Shown in pieces: positions 18,811 through 27,888 of a stretch of 55,518 bases of DNA. This DNA is from Hyphomonadaceae bacterium (GTDB lineage: Bacteria; Pseudomonadota; Alphaproteobacteria; Caulobacterales; Hyphomonadaceae): the NCBI GenBank assembly GCA_030697555.1, contig JAUYPV010000087.1, positions 1-55,518 on the forward strand, given 5' to 3'. The notes beneath the pieces are model-generated. The model ran no database searches, was not told where the DNA came from, and saw only the letters and a list, made by a program, of their open reading frames with translations. Position 1 is the stretch's first letter. Every line of letters starts with the position of its first letter. The translations under genes and the position numbers were made by a program.

Positions 18811-19968
18811 ATGAAGGGTCAGGAGCAAGCTTTGGCGGCAATCTGGAAAAGCCTCACCGCCGTGTGGCTGGTTTTGGGAGTCGCGGCGTGCGCAACGGTC
18901 CAGCCGCTGCCGGGCGCTGCGGCGATCGATGGTGAAGCGCGACGGCTGATGGCGGCGGAAGATGTGAAGGGGATGGCGCTCGCCCTCATCGATCGAGGGC
19001 AGGTCGTGCATGTGGCGGCGTACGGCGTGCGCAACGTCGAGAGGAACCTGCTGCTTGAAACCGACACCGTCATGTATGGCGCTTCTCTGACCAAAGCCGC
19101 GGTCGCATATCTCGTGCTGCGGCTCGCGGACGAAGGAAAGATCGATCTTGATAAGTCGATTGCGGAATACCTGCCGAAGCCGTTACCCGACTACGAGGAC
19201 TACGCCGATCTGAAAGGCGACGAACGCTGGCGTGAGCTTACGGTCCGTAGGATTCTCACTCACTCGACCGGCTTCGCCAACTTCCGCTGGCTGGAGGAAG
19301 ACCAGAAGCTGAAGTTTCATCGCAAGCCAGGCGAGCGCTACGGATATTCCGGCGAAGGCTATTATGTGCTGCAGACCGTGCTTGAGGACGGCTTGAAGAT
19401 GAACCTCGGCGTTGAAATGCAGCGCCGGCTCTTCGATCGCTTTGGCATGCCGAACACCGACATGCAGTGGCGGCCGGATTTTGCGAAGAATCTTGCCGAC
19501 GGATACGATCTCGATGGGAAGTTTGAGCCGCACGACGAGCGCAGCGCCCCAAGCGCGCCTGGTTCGATGGACACGACGATCGTGGACGCGGCCATGCTGT
19601 GGGCTGGAATGGTGCGCGGCGACGGGCTATCGAAGACATCGCGCAGCGAGCTTGTGAAGCCCCAGCTACCGATTGTGTCCGCCAGCCAGTTCCCGACGCT
19701 CTCGGATGCAACCGACCTGCGCGGGCAGGAGATCGCCCTGTCCGCAGGACTTGGCGTAGTAACGTTCGATGGACCGCAAGGCCGCACCTGGTTCAAGGGC
19801 GGGCACAATGACTGGACCGGCAACATGGCAGTCTGTGTAGAAGTGGGTCAGCGCTGCGTCGTACTGCTGGGCAACAGTGTCAGGGCCGAGAAGATCTATC
19901 CGGCTCTGGTGCGGTTCATTCTGGGCGATACTGCCATGCCGTGGTGGTGGGAATACGGGCCCGGCTGA
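18811..19968 (+). CDS. Serine hydrolase, class C beta-lactamase-like lipoprotein
   Basis: Penicillin-binding-protein/esterase fold protein. From the ATG at 18811 a signal peptide ends in the lipobox VAAC (Cys27), so it is probably an envelope lipoprotein. The nucleophile motif SxxK is GASLTK (Ser92, Lys95). The second motif is YSG (in GYSGEGYY) where YxN is usual, and the third is GGHNDW. This pattern is more typical of esterases and peptidases of the family than of true beta-lactamases. The longer TTG start at 18778 lies inside the left 29-bp repeat and is less likely. It sits between ruvX and gatC, bracketed by the direct repeats, which suggests a later insertion. Confidence 0.85.
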   Translation: MKGQEQALAAIWKSLTAVWLVLGVAACATVQPLPGAAAIDGEARRLMAAEDVKGMALALIDRGQVVHVAAYGVRNVERNLLLETDTVMYGASLTKAAVAYLVLRLADEGKIDLDKSIAEYLPKPLPDYEDYADLKGDERWRELTVRRILTHSTGFANFRWLEEDQKLKFHRKPGERYGYSGEGYYVLQTVLEDGLKMNLGVEMQRRLFDRFGMPNTDMQWRPDFAKNLADGYDLDGKFEPHDERSAPSAPGSMDTTIVDAAMLWAGMVRGDGLSKTSRSELVKPQLPIVSASQFPTLSDATDLRGQEIALSAGLGVVTFDGPQGRTWFKGGHNDWTGNMAVCVEVGQRCVVLLGNSVRAEKIYPALVRFILGDTAMPWWWEYGPG

Positions 19969-19995
19969 AGCATTTCCCGCCTGCCGGGAGCAATC

Positions 19996-20024
19996 CGCTT
20001 GATGCGGAAGGCGAGGGCGTTTAG
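19996..20024. repeat. 29-bp direct repeat, right copy
   Basis: Identical to 18775-18803, in the same orientation. It ends 42 bp before the gatC start, so it may hold or replace part of the gatC promoter region. Confidence 0.95.
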
Positions 20025-20066
20025 GGCAGGCGGCTACCACACGTCTTGTATGATCCGAGGTCCCAC

Positions 20067-20354
20067 GTGAGCGTCGACAAGCAAACTGTTCGCAAGGTGG
20101 CGCGGCTGGCCCGCATCGCCGTTCCCGAGGAAAGGCTCGAGCCCCTGGCGGGCGAGCTGAACGGCATTCTGGCGTGGATCGAGCAGCTCAACGAGGTGGA
20201 TGTCGAGGGCGTCGAACCGATGACCACGCCGGTCAGGATGACCCTGCCGATGCGCGAGGACAACGTGACCGACGGCGGCAAGCGCGATCAGGTTCTCGCC
20301 AACGCGCCGAAGACCGAGGACGGATTCTTCGTCGTACCCAAGGTGGTGGAATAG
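20067..20354 (+). CDS. gatC: Asp-tRNA(Asn)/Glu-tRNA(Gln) amidotransferase subunit C
   Basis: 95-residue GatC, which stabilises GatA-GatB in converting Glu-tRNA(Gln) and Asp-tRNA(Asn) to Gln- and Asn-tRNA. Begins [20 protein letters not shown] and includes the typical [13 protein letters not shown] and [11 protein letters not shown] chose GTG 20067, preceded by GAGG, over the upstream in-frame ATG at 20046. The GNAT gene starts on the base after its stop codon. gatA follows two genes later; gatB is not in the window. Confidence 0.93.
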   Translation: MSVDKQTVRKVARLARIAVPEERLEPLAGELNGILAWIEQLNEVDVEGVEPMTTPVRMTLPMREDNVTDGGKRDQVLANAPKTEDGFFVVPKVVE

Positions 20355-20852
20355 ATGGCGTCGGCCGCGCCTAAGTCGGAAGGTGTGACGGTGGCGGAAG
20401 AAGATCCGCACGCGCCGGACAGTGTCGCGCTCTTCGACGACATGTCCGCGTTCGTGCTGCGCACCTACCCGGAAGATGAGGAGAACGGGATCGCTCCGAC
20501 GACCACGGAAGCTCTGGCGAAGCACGGAGTTCTGGTGATCGCGCGGGTTGATGGTGTGGCGGCGGGATCGGGCGCGTTGATGGCGCACGAGTCTGTCGAT
20601 GGTCTGCCGGCTCTGGAAGTGAAGCGCATGCTGGTGCGGCCAGCGTATCGCGGGCGGGGGATTTCGAAGCTTATGCTGCAACGGCTGGAGGACATCGCCC
20701 GGCGGCGCGGCGTGAAGAAGCTCGTACTCATGTGCGGACCGCGGCAGCCTGAGGCTCTGCGGCTCTATGAGCGCGGCGGGTATTCGGTACGCAACGCCTA
20801 CGGCAAGCACCGGGATCACCCGCTCAGCATCTTCTTCGAGAAGCGCCTGTGA
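20355..20852 (+). CDS. GNAT-family N-acetyltransferase
   Basis: 165 residues with the acetyl-CoA-binding signature LVRPAYRGRGISKLML and the C-terminal LRLYERGGY motif. The substrate is unknown. The first ~30 residues are acidic and poorly conserved. Its ATG directly follows the gatC stop and its TGA overlaps the next ATG, so it is embedded in the gatC-gatA transcript. Co-expression with tRNA amidation may be incidental. Confidence 0.85.
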   Translation: MASAAPKSEGVTVAEEDPHAPDSVALFDDMSAFVLRTYPEDEENGIAPTTTEALAKHGVLVIARVDGVAAGSGALMAHESVDGLPALEVKRMLVRPAYRGRGISKLMLQRLEDIARRRGVKKLVLMCGPRQPEALRLYERGGYSVRNAYGKHRDHPLSIFFEKRL

Positions 20853-21439
20853 TGACGCCCGACAACGATCCGAGATGGGCTCGCTTCAACGCACAGGGCA
20901 TGCAGTGCTCGTGCGGTGAGCGGCATGTTGGGTTGTTCCCGATTCACATCCAGACGCCACTCGGTTGGCCAGGTTCGAAGACCTATGAGCCAGACGATGC
21001 TCTGCGGATGGACGGTGATTTCCTGTCCCGTGACCTGTGCGTCTGGGAAGGGAAGTATTTCTCGATGCGGGTACGTCTGCCGCTTCAGATCAACGGGGCG
21101 GCCCCGGCGGCGTTCATGTACGCGGCGTGGGCCAGCTTCAATCGTCCCGACTTCGAAGGTTATCTCGATGCCCGCCGCAACGGTCGGCTGAACAAAACTG
21201 CGCGCGCCCAGGCGCGGCTGGTGAACCGGTTGAGCGGGTTTCCGGATACGTTCAAGCTGATGGGATCGGCGTTCCAACAGGAAGACGGCGGGCCGCCGCT
21301 TCTGCTGATCCATGGTCCGCAGCCTGACAACGACCCAAATCATCCGCTGATATCCCAGCAGCGACAGGGCATCGGCGTCGACCGGATGTTCGAACTCTTC
21401 GCCGCCTATGAACACAACATGCTCGCCAGCTCCTCCTGA
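20852..21439 (+). CDS. DUF2199 domain-containing protein
   Basis: 195 residues of the DUF2199 type. It has an N-terminal CSCGERH motif that could bind a metal, then [11 protein letters not shown] and a Pro-rich [13 protein letters not shown] near the C-terminus. No function is known for the family. The start overlaps the GNAT stop by one base (TGATG); an in-frame GTG three bases earlier is possible. It is followed by gatA after 11 bases. Confidence 0.75.
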   Translation: MTPDNDPRWARFNAQGMQCSCGERHVGLFPIHIQTPLGWPGSKTYEPDDALRMDGDFLSRDLCVWEGKYFSMRVRLPLQINGAAPAAFMYAAWASFNRPDFEGYLDARRNGRLNKTARAQARLVNRLSGFPDTFKLMGSAFQQEDGGPPLLLIHGPQPDNDPNHPLISQQRQGIGVDRMFELFAAYEHNMLASSS

Positions 21440-21450
21440 TCGAAACAGAC

Positions 21451-22929
21451 ATGACGAACCTTACCCAGCTCACGCTTTCCGACGCGGTCGATGGACTGAA
21501 AGCGAAGAAGTTCTCTTCGAAGGAGATCACACAGGCTTTCCTGACCGAGATCGACAGGTCGAACCGGCATCTTAACGCCTATGTCGTTGTCACCGCTGAC
21601 AAGGCGCTGAAGATGGCGGATGCCGCTGACAAGAATCTTGCGGCAGGCAAGGGCGGCCGGCTGGAAGGCGCACCGCTCGGCATCAAGGACCTGTTCTGCA
21701 CCGCGGGCGTGCGCACGACGGCGTGCTCCAACATTCTCGGCGAGTTTACGCCGACCTATGAAAGCACGGTCACGCAGAATTTGTGGAACCAGGGCGCGGT
21801 GATGCTCGGCAAGCTCAACATGGATGAGTTCGCCATGGGCTCGTCGAACGAGACGTCGCGCTTCGGCAAGCCGACCAATCCGTGGCGGCGGAAGGGCTCG
21901 AATACGCAACTGACGGCAGGCGGGTCTTCAGGCGGATCGGCTACAGCGACGGCGGCGGACCTCTGCCTTGCTGCGACCGCATCGGACACCGGCGGATCGA
22001 TCCGCCAGCCCGCGGCGTTCGCAGGCATTGTCGGCATCAAGCCGACCTATGGCCGCGCCAGCCGTTACGGGATGGTGGCGTTCGCTTCCTCGCTGGATCA
22101 AGCGGGGCCGCTCGCCAAGTCCGTGAAGGACGCGGCGCTGATGCTGGAAGTCATGTGCTCGGCGGACGACAAGGACTCGACCAGCCTGCACCTGCCGGTC
22201 CCGAAATGGACAGCGTCGGTCGGCAAGTCGATCAAGGGCATGAAGATCGGCGTGCCGAAGGAATACCGTGTCGACGGCATGCCGGAAGAGATCGAAAAAC
22301 TCTGGAGCCAAGGCATCGCCTGGCTGAAGGCGGCAGGCGCGACGATCATCGATGTCTCCCTGCCGCATACCAAGTACGCGCTGCCGGCCTACTACATCGT
22401 GGCGCCGGCCGAGGCGTCTTCGAACCTCGCGCGCTATGACGGCATCCGCTATGGCGCACGGCACTCGGGCGATGGTTCGCTGACCTCCACCTACGAGACG
22501 ACCCGCGCAAAGGGCTTTGGCGCCGAAGTGCAGCGCCGCCTGATGATCGGTACCTACGTTCTGTCGGCGGGGTATTACGACGCGTATTACCTGCGCGCGC
22601 AGAAGGTGCGGACGAAGATCCTCAACGATTTCGAGCAGGCCTTCGAGAAGGTCGATGCGTTGCTGACGCCGGCGACGCCCAGCGCTGCCTTTGGCTATGG
22701 CGAGAAGGGCGATGATCCGGTGGCGATGTACCTCAACGACATCTTCACCGTGACGGCGAACCTCGCCGGCCTGCCCGCGATAGCGGTACCTGCCGGTATC
22801 GATTCGCAAGGCCTGCCGCTCGGCCTGCAGGTGATTGGCAAGGCGCTGGACGAAGAGGCCTGTTTCAAGGTCGCTGCGGCGATCGAAGCGGCAGCCCAGT
22901 TCAAGACCCGCCCGCAAAGGTGGTGGTAG
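21451..22929 (+). CDS. gatA: Asp-tRNA(Asn)/Glu-tRNA(Gln) amidotransferase subunit A
   Basis: Glutaminase subunit of the amidotransferase, an amidase-signature enzyme. The catalytic triad is visible: Lys in PLGIKDLF (near residue 78), the cis-Ser within [11 protein letters not shown], and the nucleophile in that same Ser-rich segment after [22 protein letters not shown] is another hallmark. The 492-aa length is normal. It is the last gene of a gatC-GNAT-DUF2199-gatA run. Confidence 0.97.
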   Translation: MTNLTQLTLSDAVDGLKAKKFSSKEITQAFLTEIDRSNRHLNAYVVVTADKALKMADAADKNLAAGKGGRLEGAPLGIKDLFCTAGVRTTACSNILGEFTPTYESTVTQNLWNQGAVMLGKLNMDEFAMGSSNETSRFGKPTNPWRRKGSNTQLTAGGSSGGSATATAADLCLAATASDTGGSIRQPAAFAGIVGIKPTYGRASRYGMVAFASSLDQAGPLAKSVKDAALMLEVMCSADDKDSTSLHLPVPKWTASVGKSIKGMKIGVPKEYRVDGMPEEIEKLWSQGIAWLKAAGATIIDVSLPHTKYALPAYYIVAPAEASSNLARYDGIRYGARHSGDGSLTSTYETTRAKGFGAEVQRRLMIGTYVLSAGYYDAYYLRAQKVRTKILNDFEQAFEKVDALLTPATPSAAFGYGEKGDDPVAMYLNDIFTVTANLAGLPAIAVPAGIDSQGLPLGLQVIGKALDEEACFKVAAAIEAAAQFKTRPQRWW

Positions 22930-22987
22930 ACGAATCCCGCCCGGAACGGAATATTGCGCTCCATGTAACTGGTAGAGCGGAGTTCCC

Positions 22988-23362
22988 ATGATCAGGACTG
23001 GTCTTGCCGCCTTTGCGCTTCTGGCTCTCGCAGCCTGCATGACAGACAAACCGCCGCTGGCCTTCGCCAATCAGCCGATCGATGTAGCGAAGTCGCAGGC
23101 AGATATCGAAACGGCGATCCTGCGGTCGCTCGAAGACCGCGGCTGGCTGGTGACCGAGAAGACGCCGGGCCGGATCGTCGCCAAGATCGACGTACGTGCG
23201 CGGCACTCCGCCACCATCTCGGTCAGCTACACCGCAACGACCTATACAATCGCCTATGTCGACTCGAGCGGGCTCGACTACGACGCGACGAAAGGCACGA
23301 TCCACCGCAACTACAACCGCTGGGTCGCCAACCTCAACAACGACATCGCGGCGCGCACCTAG
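22988..23362 (+). CDS. Small predicted lipoprotein, unknown function
   Basis: 124 residues. A signal peptide ends in the lipobox LAAC (Cys18). The mature part is a mixed alpha/beta domain with a Tyr/Thr-rich strand region (SVSYTATTYTIAY) and no recognised family. The ATG is preceded by GGAG. It lies 58 bp after gatA on the same strand and could share its transcript. Confidence 0.75.
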   Translation: MIRTGLAAFALLALAACMTDKPPLAFANQPIDVAKSQADIETAILRSLEDRGWLVTEKTPGRIVAKIDVRARHSATISVSYTATTYTIAYVDSSGLDYDATKGTIHRNYNRWVANLNNDIAART

Positions 23363-23465
23363 CGCGCCAAGGGGTAGTCGTCAGAAAAACTGTATCGTCG
23401 CCGCTGTTGACAGGATGCTGTCAGCATGGCGCTGACATATTGCGCTTATCGAACGAGGATGTCCG

Positions 23466-24314
23466 ATGAGCGCATTGATCAAACCGGCGCATGCGCGCCT
23501 GTCCGCAGCGAGTTCCGGCATGACCCCGTTTGCGTCTTCCATATCGCTCAAGCCCGCGGCCGAGAATCTCTGGGCTGGCGAGGCCGATCCCGCCTATGCG
23601 CATTTCGGCGGCCGGTTCGGCGGGTGGACGGCGGCTGTGCTGCTGAAGGCGGCGATGGAAGAGCCAGGGAACCGGGGCGATCCGCTGTCCCTGACCGTGC
23701 TCTACACCGACGCGATCGGCGATGGACCGATACAGGTTTCGACGCGGCTGCTTCGCGCGGGGTCCCGGCTGCAGTTCTGGCGCTCCGAAGTCAGCCAGCG
23801 CGACAAGCTTTGCGCCCATGCGCAGGCCACCTTCGGCATCCGCCGCGAGACGCTGCGCTTCACCGACGCGGAGATGCCGCAGGCGCCGCCGCCGGAAGAT
23901 GCGTCGCTCCAGGAATCCGTGCCGCCCGTGCCGTTCGGCCATCAGTTCTCGGCGCGCTGGTCAACGCCGTCGCCTCTGCTCGCCACGACAGAGGGAAAGG
24001 CGCGATCCGTGTTCTGGCTGAAGGACAAGCAGGGCCGGGCGATCGATCATGTGCTGCTCGCCGCCATGGCCGACTTCGCCCCGCCGCGCATCATGTGGAA
24101 GCGCAAGGGCTTCGTGATGTCCTCGACCGTGTCGATGACCGTCCACTTCCATGCAACGCCGGAAGAGCTGGCCGAAGTCGGGGACAACTATGTGCTGAGC
24201 GAAGTGGAAGCGCGCCGCTGCGAAGGCGGCTACTTCGACCACGAACTCAAGCTGTGGAGCCGCTCCGGCGCGCTGCTGGCGACATCGGAGCAGGTGGCGG
24301 CTTTCCGGGACTAG
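23466..24314 (+). CDS. Acyl-CoA thioesterase, double hot-dog family
   Basis: 282 residues arranged like TesB/TesB-like thioesterases, which hydrolyse acyl-CoA to free acid and CoA. The N-terminal half has HFGGRFGGWTAAVLLKA, the substrate-pocket helix. The second half has the conserved ADFAPPRIMW and the late EARRCEGGYFDHELKLWS. The exact acyl substrate is unknown. GAGGA precedes the ATG. Its TAG interlocks with the convergent phosphatase stop in CTAG (24311-24314). Confidence 0.8.
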   Translation: MSALIKPAHARLSAASSGMTPFASSISLKPAAENLWAGEADPAYAHFGGRFGGWTAAVLLKAAMEEPGNRGDPLSLTVLYTDAIGDGPIQVSTRLLRAGSRLQFWRSEVSQRDKLCAHAQATFGIRRETLRFTDAEMPQAPPPEDASLQESVPPVPFGHQFSARWSTPSPLLATTEGKARSVFWLKDKQGRAIDHVLLAAMADFAPPRIMWKRKGFVMSSTVSMTVHFHATPEELAEVGDNYVLSEVEARRCEGGYFDHELKLWSRSGALLATSEQVAAFRD

Positions 24315-24874
24315 TTGCCGCCCGGCTTGGTGCTGACGCCCAACAGGCCATCCAGCGGTACGCCGCCGGCCTTGTAGCCGTTCAGGTTCATCGCCGCCGC
24401 GTGACGTTCCGCTTCCTCGCGGCTGAAGCCTTTGTGCTTCACCAGATAAGCCGCCCACATGTGGCTGGCGCGCCAGGCGACGGTGCAGTGAAGCAGGACT
24501 TTGCTGTTGGCGCCCTCATACGCCTTCGCGAATTTTTCGACGGCCTCTGGCGTGTAGAGCGTATCCGGCCCGCCGAGCGGGATGTGCACGTAGTTGACGC
24601 CCAGTTCCTTCGCCAGCGCCGCTTCATCGTAGGGCACGGCCTTGCGGTTATCCATTTCCTGCTGGGTGCGCAGGTTGATGATGGTCTTGATGCCGCTGGC
24701 GACCATTTCGCGGAAGGCCGCTTCCGTCGGCTGACCGGCGATGTAAAGCGGGCCCGCGTCAGCGATCATTGCCTGGAAGTCGGTGCGTTGCAGCTTCTCG
24801 GGAAACTTGATCGGCTCCTCGGCAAACGCCGGCGCGGCGAACATCAGGGCGGCGGCAATCAGGGCGAAGCGCAT
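24311..24874 (-). CDS. Secreted dual-specificity-type phosphatase (HCX5R)
   Basis: 187 residues. A Sec signal peptide (MRFALIAAALMFAAPAFA) is followed by a cysteine phosphatase-like domain with IAGQPTEAAFREMVASGIK and the catalytic loop HCTVAWRAS. It resembles DUF442/TIGR01244-type phosphatases, in which the Cys is the nucleophile. A periplasmic location is predicted, so the substrate is unlikely to be a cytoplasmic phosphoprotein. The ATG at 24874 has GGAG upstream; the longer frame to 24925 runs into a repeat. Confidence 0.8.
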   Translation of the reverse strand: MRFALIAAALMFAAPAFAEEPIKFPEKLQRTDFQAMIADAGPLYIAGQPTEAAFREMVASGIKTIINLRTQQEMDNRKAVPYDEAALAKELGVNYVHIPLGGPDTLYTPEAVEKFAKAYEGANSKVLLHCTVAWRASHMWAAYLVKHKGFSREEAERHAAAMNLNGYKAGGVPLDGLLGVSTKPGGN

Positions 24875-24888
24875 GGGCATCTCCGGAA

Positions 24889-24964
24889 GGGAGTAGGGAG
24901 TAGCGAATGGGGAGTAGTTATACATCGGGAAAATACTATTCCCTACTCCCCACTCCCTATTCCC
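24889..24964. repeat. Imperfect inverted repeat of TACTCCC-type units
   Basis: The left arm (24889-24917) has GGGAGTA units and the right arm (24935-24964) has TACTCCC/TATTCCC units, so the two can pair imperfectly. The spacer is AT-rich. A related motif occurs at 620-638. It lies in the upstream region of the phosphatase and at the 3' side of the YqgE gene. Confidence 0.7.
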
Positions 24965-24967
24965 AGC

Positions 24968-25570
24968 TCAGGCCCTGCCGCCGCTGACCTGCAGCTTGTC
25001 CGGCGAGACGCCGATACGGGCAAGCGCGCGGCTCCACTTGGTATCAAGCGAGGGGTCGTAGACCAGCGCCGGATCGGGCACGCCGACGAGCCAGACGTTG
25101 TCCGCCAGTTCTTCCTCGAGCTGTCCTGCGCCCCAGCCGGAATAGCCCAGCGCCAGCACGTAGCGCTCCGGCGGCGTCTCGGACGTCATCGCATGCAGAA
25201 TGTCGCGCGTGGCCGTGAGGCAGACGCCATCGCAGATCGTCAGGGTAGCGCCGTCGCTGTCATAATCTTCCGAGTGCAGCACGAAGCCACGATCGCGGCC
25301 CACGGGTCCGCCGACCAGGATGTGCGCATCTTCCGGCGCGTCATCGCCATCGACGCCGAGCTGGTCGAGCAGCTCGGGCAGGTTGACGCCTTCGGTCACC
25401 TTGTTGAGCACAATGCCCATCGCGTGATCCTCGTTGTGCGTACAGACGAGAATGACGGCGCGGCTGAATCGCGGATCCTCGATCGCTGGTGCAGCGATCA
25501 GAAGTTTGCCGGCGAGCGAGCCGTCCACGCGGACTGCCTCCTGGTCAGAAAGGTCGGTCAGGTCGTGCAT
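24968..25570 (-). CDS. YqgE/AlgH family protein
   Basis: 200 residues with the conserved family blocks GKLLIAAPAI, AMGIVLNK, VGGPVGRDRGFVLH and YVLALGYSGWGAGQLEEEL. The function is unresolved; the AlgH name comes from a regulatory phenotype in Pseudomonas. The ATG at 25570 was chosen over an upstream TTG at 25624, since homology starts after MHDLTDL. It is divergent from the peroxiredoxin across 143 bp. Confidence 0.92.
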   Translation of the reverse strand: MHDLTDLSDQEAVRVDGSLAGKLLIAAPAIEDPRFSRAVILVCTHNEDHAMGIVLNKVTEGVNLPELLDQLGVDGDDAPEDAHILVGGPVGRDRGFVLHSEDYDSDGATLTICDGVCLTATRDILHAMTSETPPERYVLALGYSGWGAGQLEEELADNVWLVGVPDPALVYDPSLDTKWSRALARIGVSPDKLQVSGGRA

Positions 25571-25713
25571 GCTGTGCTTTTGCGGCGGCCGAAGCAAGCC
25601 GGGATTGTTGCGCCTGCAGTCCAAAAAAGCATCGGCTTCAAAGGGATTCGCCTTGGCGCTGGAAAAGCACTAGATCGTACCCGGTTCATTTATTCCTGTT
25701 CGAGGAGACGCCT

Positions 25714-26196
25714 ATGACGATCAAGGTCGGCGACCGGCTGCCGGATGCCACGTTCCGCGTGATGAAGGATGGCAAGCCTGCCGATCTCAGTGTGGCGGAC
25801 CTCACCAAGGGCAAGAAAGTTGCGCTGTTCGCCGTGCCGGGCGCCTTCACGCCTACCTGCTCGGCCAAGCACCTGCCGGGCTACAAGGAAAAGGCGGCCG
25901 AACTCCGCGGCAAGGGCCTCGCCGCCATCGCCTGCGTTTCCGTCAACGACGTGTTCGTCATGAACGCCTGGGGCAAGGACCAGCAGGTGGGCGAGGATGT
26001 GATGATGCTCGCCGACGGCAACGGCACATTCGCAAAGGCGGTTGGCCTTGAAATGGACGGCTCGGGCTTTGGCATGGGCTCGCGCTCGAAACGGTACTCG
26101 ATGATCGTCGAGGATGGCGTGGTGAAGTCACTGAATATCGAAGCGCCGGGCGAGTTCAAGGTCTCCGCCGCCGACTACATGCTCGGTCAGCTCTAG
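25714..26196 (+). CDS. Peroxiredoxin, Prx5 type
   Basis: 160-residue thiol peroxidase that reduces H2O2 and organic peroxides. The peroxidatic Cys49 lies in PGAFTPTCSAKHLPGY, the Prx5-class form of the motif. CVSVNDVFVMNAW and GMGSRSKRYSMIVEDG also match. No glutaredoxin domain is fused, so an external reductant is needed. GAGGAG precedes the ATG. The converging lipoprotein gene ends 67 bp beyond it. Confidence 0.95.
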   Translation: MTIKVGDRLPDATFRVMKDGKPADLSVADLTKGKKVALFAVPGAFTPTCSAKHLPGYKEKAAELRGKGLAAIACVSVNDVFVMNAWGKDQQVGEDVMMLADGNGTFAKAVGLEMDGSGFGMGSRSKRYSMIVEDGVVKSLNIEAPGEFKVSAADYMLGQL

Positions 26197-26263
26197 GATT
26201 TTTTGCGTGACGCAGGCTCTCCTGATGTGGAGGGCCTGCCGGCTTCGCGGCGATCCCTCAGGA

Positions 26264-26731
26264 CTAGGGAATGCGGGTGGAGTGGAAGAAGCGGATACGC
26301 CAGCGCTGGCCGTCATATCTCAGCGTTGCGGATTCCAGCCATGACAGCGGGCGCGTGGCGCCAGCTTCCGTCATCGAGCCATTGTTGATGTACGTGACCA
26401 GCGCCATGTCGCATGCCACGTCCACCTTTGGATCGTTGACCTGCCATTCATAGACCGCGCCCCTGTTGTGCGCGGCCTTGACCAGATTCATCAGGGCGTC
26501 GCCGTCGAAGCGCTTGCCAACGTCGAATGCGAAGAAATCACTGGTTGTAACGGCGCGGAAGCCTTTCAGATCGTCGGCTTTCAAGGCGGTGTACATATCA
26601 CGCATGGCCTGCGCGGCGTCTGTGCTCGCCTTATCGGGGGCGGGGCACGAAGCAGGCGTTGGTGCAACATGAGCGCACGCTGAAAGGCCGGCCATCGCGA
26701 GGGCCGCAAAGGCAATCATGGCGCGCTGCAT
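26264..26731 (-). CDS. Lipoprotein with SnoaL/NTF2-like (DUF4440-type) domain
   Basis: 155 residues. A signal peptide with lipobox LSAC is followed by an alpha/beta cone domain like DUF4440/SnoaL proteins (MRDMYTALKADDLKGFRAV, ending in RWRIRFFHSTRIP). The role is unknown; this fold often binds small ligands. The ATG at 26731 has GGAGGAG seven bases upstream, which decides the start over the open frame running to 26848. Confidence 0.75.
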   Translation of the reverse strand: MQRAMIAFAALAMAGLSACAHVAPTPASCPAPDKASTDAAQAMRDMYTALKADDLKGFRAVTTSDFFAFDVGKRFDGDALMNLVKAAHNRGAVYEWQVNDPKVDVACDMALVTYINNGSMTEAGATRPLSWLESATLRYDGQRWRIRFFHSTRIP

Positions 26732-26858
26732 GGTGCTCCTCCGGCCGCTGAAGCGGATCGTTTGTCCGCTAGAACCGCGGTGGCGTCCATGTCCGATTGC
26801 GGCCGTGCGACTAGTGCGAGCCTTGAGTGAATCCTCCTTGACCCCCATATCCGTTCAT

Positions 26859-26874
26859 GACAAGGTTCCTTGTC
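26859..26874. promoter_or_regulatory. Inverted repeat upstream of the SPFH gene
   Basis: GACAAGG-TT-CCTTGTC pairs 7 bp around a 2-base centre, 23 bp before the chosen SPFH start. It could be an operator or a leader hairpin. Confidence 0.3.
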
Positions 26875-26896
26875 ACGGCACATGGAGATGGTTGGG

Positions 26897-27886
26897 ATGG
26901 ATTTCGGCAATATCGGCGAGAGCGCGGCTCTGCTTATTCCGGCGCTGATCGGTCTGTTCGGCATCATTCTGCTATTCAAGTCGATCCAGATCGTGCCGCA
27001 GGGCTACCAGTACACTGTCGAGCAATTTGGCCGGTTCACGCGTGTGCTGAGTCCAGGCCTCGCCTTCCTCGTGCCCTTTGTGGAGAGCGTCGGGCACAAG
27101 CTGAACATGATGGAAAACGTGCTCGATATTCCGCAGCAGGAAGTGATCACCAAGGACAACGCGATGGTGTCGTGCGACGCCGTGGTGTTTACGCAGATCG
27201 TCGATCCTGTTCCGGCCTCCTACGAGGTGAACGATCTCATCCGCGCCATCACCAATCTATCTCTTACCAACATCCGTACCGTGGTCGGCTCGATGGACCT
27301 CGACCAGGTGCTGTCCAACCGTGACGATATCAACGCACGGCTCCTGACCGTGATCGATGCGGCGACCCAGCCTTGGGGCGTGAAGGTCACGCGTATCGAG
27401 ATCAAGGATCTGACGCCGCCGGCTGACATCACTGAAGCGATGGCCCGCCAGATGAAGGCCGAACGTCTGAAGCGCGCGCAGATCCTCGAAGCCGAGGGCG
27501 ACCGGGCATCCGCGATCCTCAAGGCCGAGGGCCAGAAACAGTCGCAGATCCTCGAGGCCGAAGGCCGCCGCGAAGCCGCCTTCCGTGACGCCGAGGCGCG
27601 CGAACGCGCCGCGGAAGCCGAAGCCAAGGCGACGGAAGTTGTGTCCGAGGCCATCGCCAAGGGCGACGTCAACGCGATCAACTACTTTCTCGGTCTGAAA
27701 TATGTCGAAGCGTTCGCCAAGCTGGCGAGTTCTAACCAGCAGCGCACCGTCATCGTGCCGGCCGACTTCGCCGGCCTCGTCGGCGCCATCGAGGGCGTGA
27801 AGGCCTTGACCGACAACGTGAAGCGCCAGAACGCGACCGGCGGCAACCCGCCGAACGACAGCAGTCCCTTCGTTACCCGGAGCTAG
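26897..27886 (+). CDS. SPFH-domain (stomatin/QmcA-like) membrane protein
   Basis: 329 residues. One N-terminal membrane helix is followed by the SPFH/Band 7 domain (VPQGYQYTVEQFGRFTRVLSPG at its head) and a long coiled coil rich in Glu/Ala/Arg (ILEAEGDRASAILKAEGQ region, then repeats of that type). Such proteins oligomerise into membrane scaffolds and usually pair with NfeD, which follows here after two bases. The start is uncertain: ATG 26897 has GGAG at good spacing, while ATG 26882 is also in frame. Confidence 0.92.
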   Translation: MDFGNIGESAALLIPALIGLFGIILLFKSIQIVPQGYQYTVEQFGRFTRVLSPGLAFLVPFVESVGHKLNMMENVLDIPQQEVITKDNAMVSCDAVVFTQIVDPVPASYEVNDLIRAITNLSLTNIRTVVGSMDLDQVLSNRDDINARLLTVIDAATQPWGVKVTRIEIKDLTPPADITEAMARQMKAERLKRAQILEAEGDRASAILKAEGQKQSQILEAEGRREAAFRDAEARERAAEAEAKATEVVSEAIAKGDVNAINYFLGLKYVEAFAKLASSNQQRTVIVPADFAGLVGAIEGVKALTDNVKRQNATGGNPPNDSSPFVTRS

Positions 27887-27888
27887 CC

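Noticed and set aside
18811-19968. Classical beta-lactamase resistance gene
   Set aside because: The SxxK motif is present, but the second motif is YSG rather than YxN and the protein is lipidated, which fits esterase/peptidase relatives better.
20040-20060. Upstream in-frame ATG for gatC
   Set aside because: The GTG at 20067 has a ribosome-binding site and starts at the conserved GatC N-terminus, so the ATG at 20046 was not used.
23426-25717. 763-residue rightward open frame across several genes
   Set aside because: It spans the thioesterase, phosphatase and YqgE genes on mixed strands with no coherent domain, so it is a GC-bias artefact.
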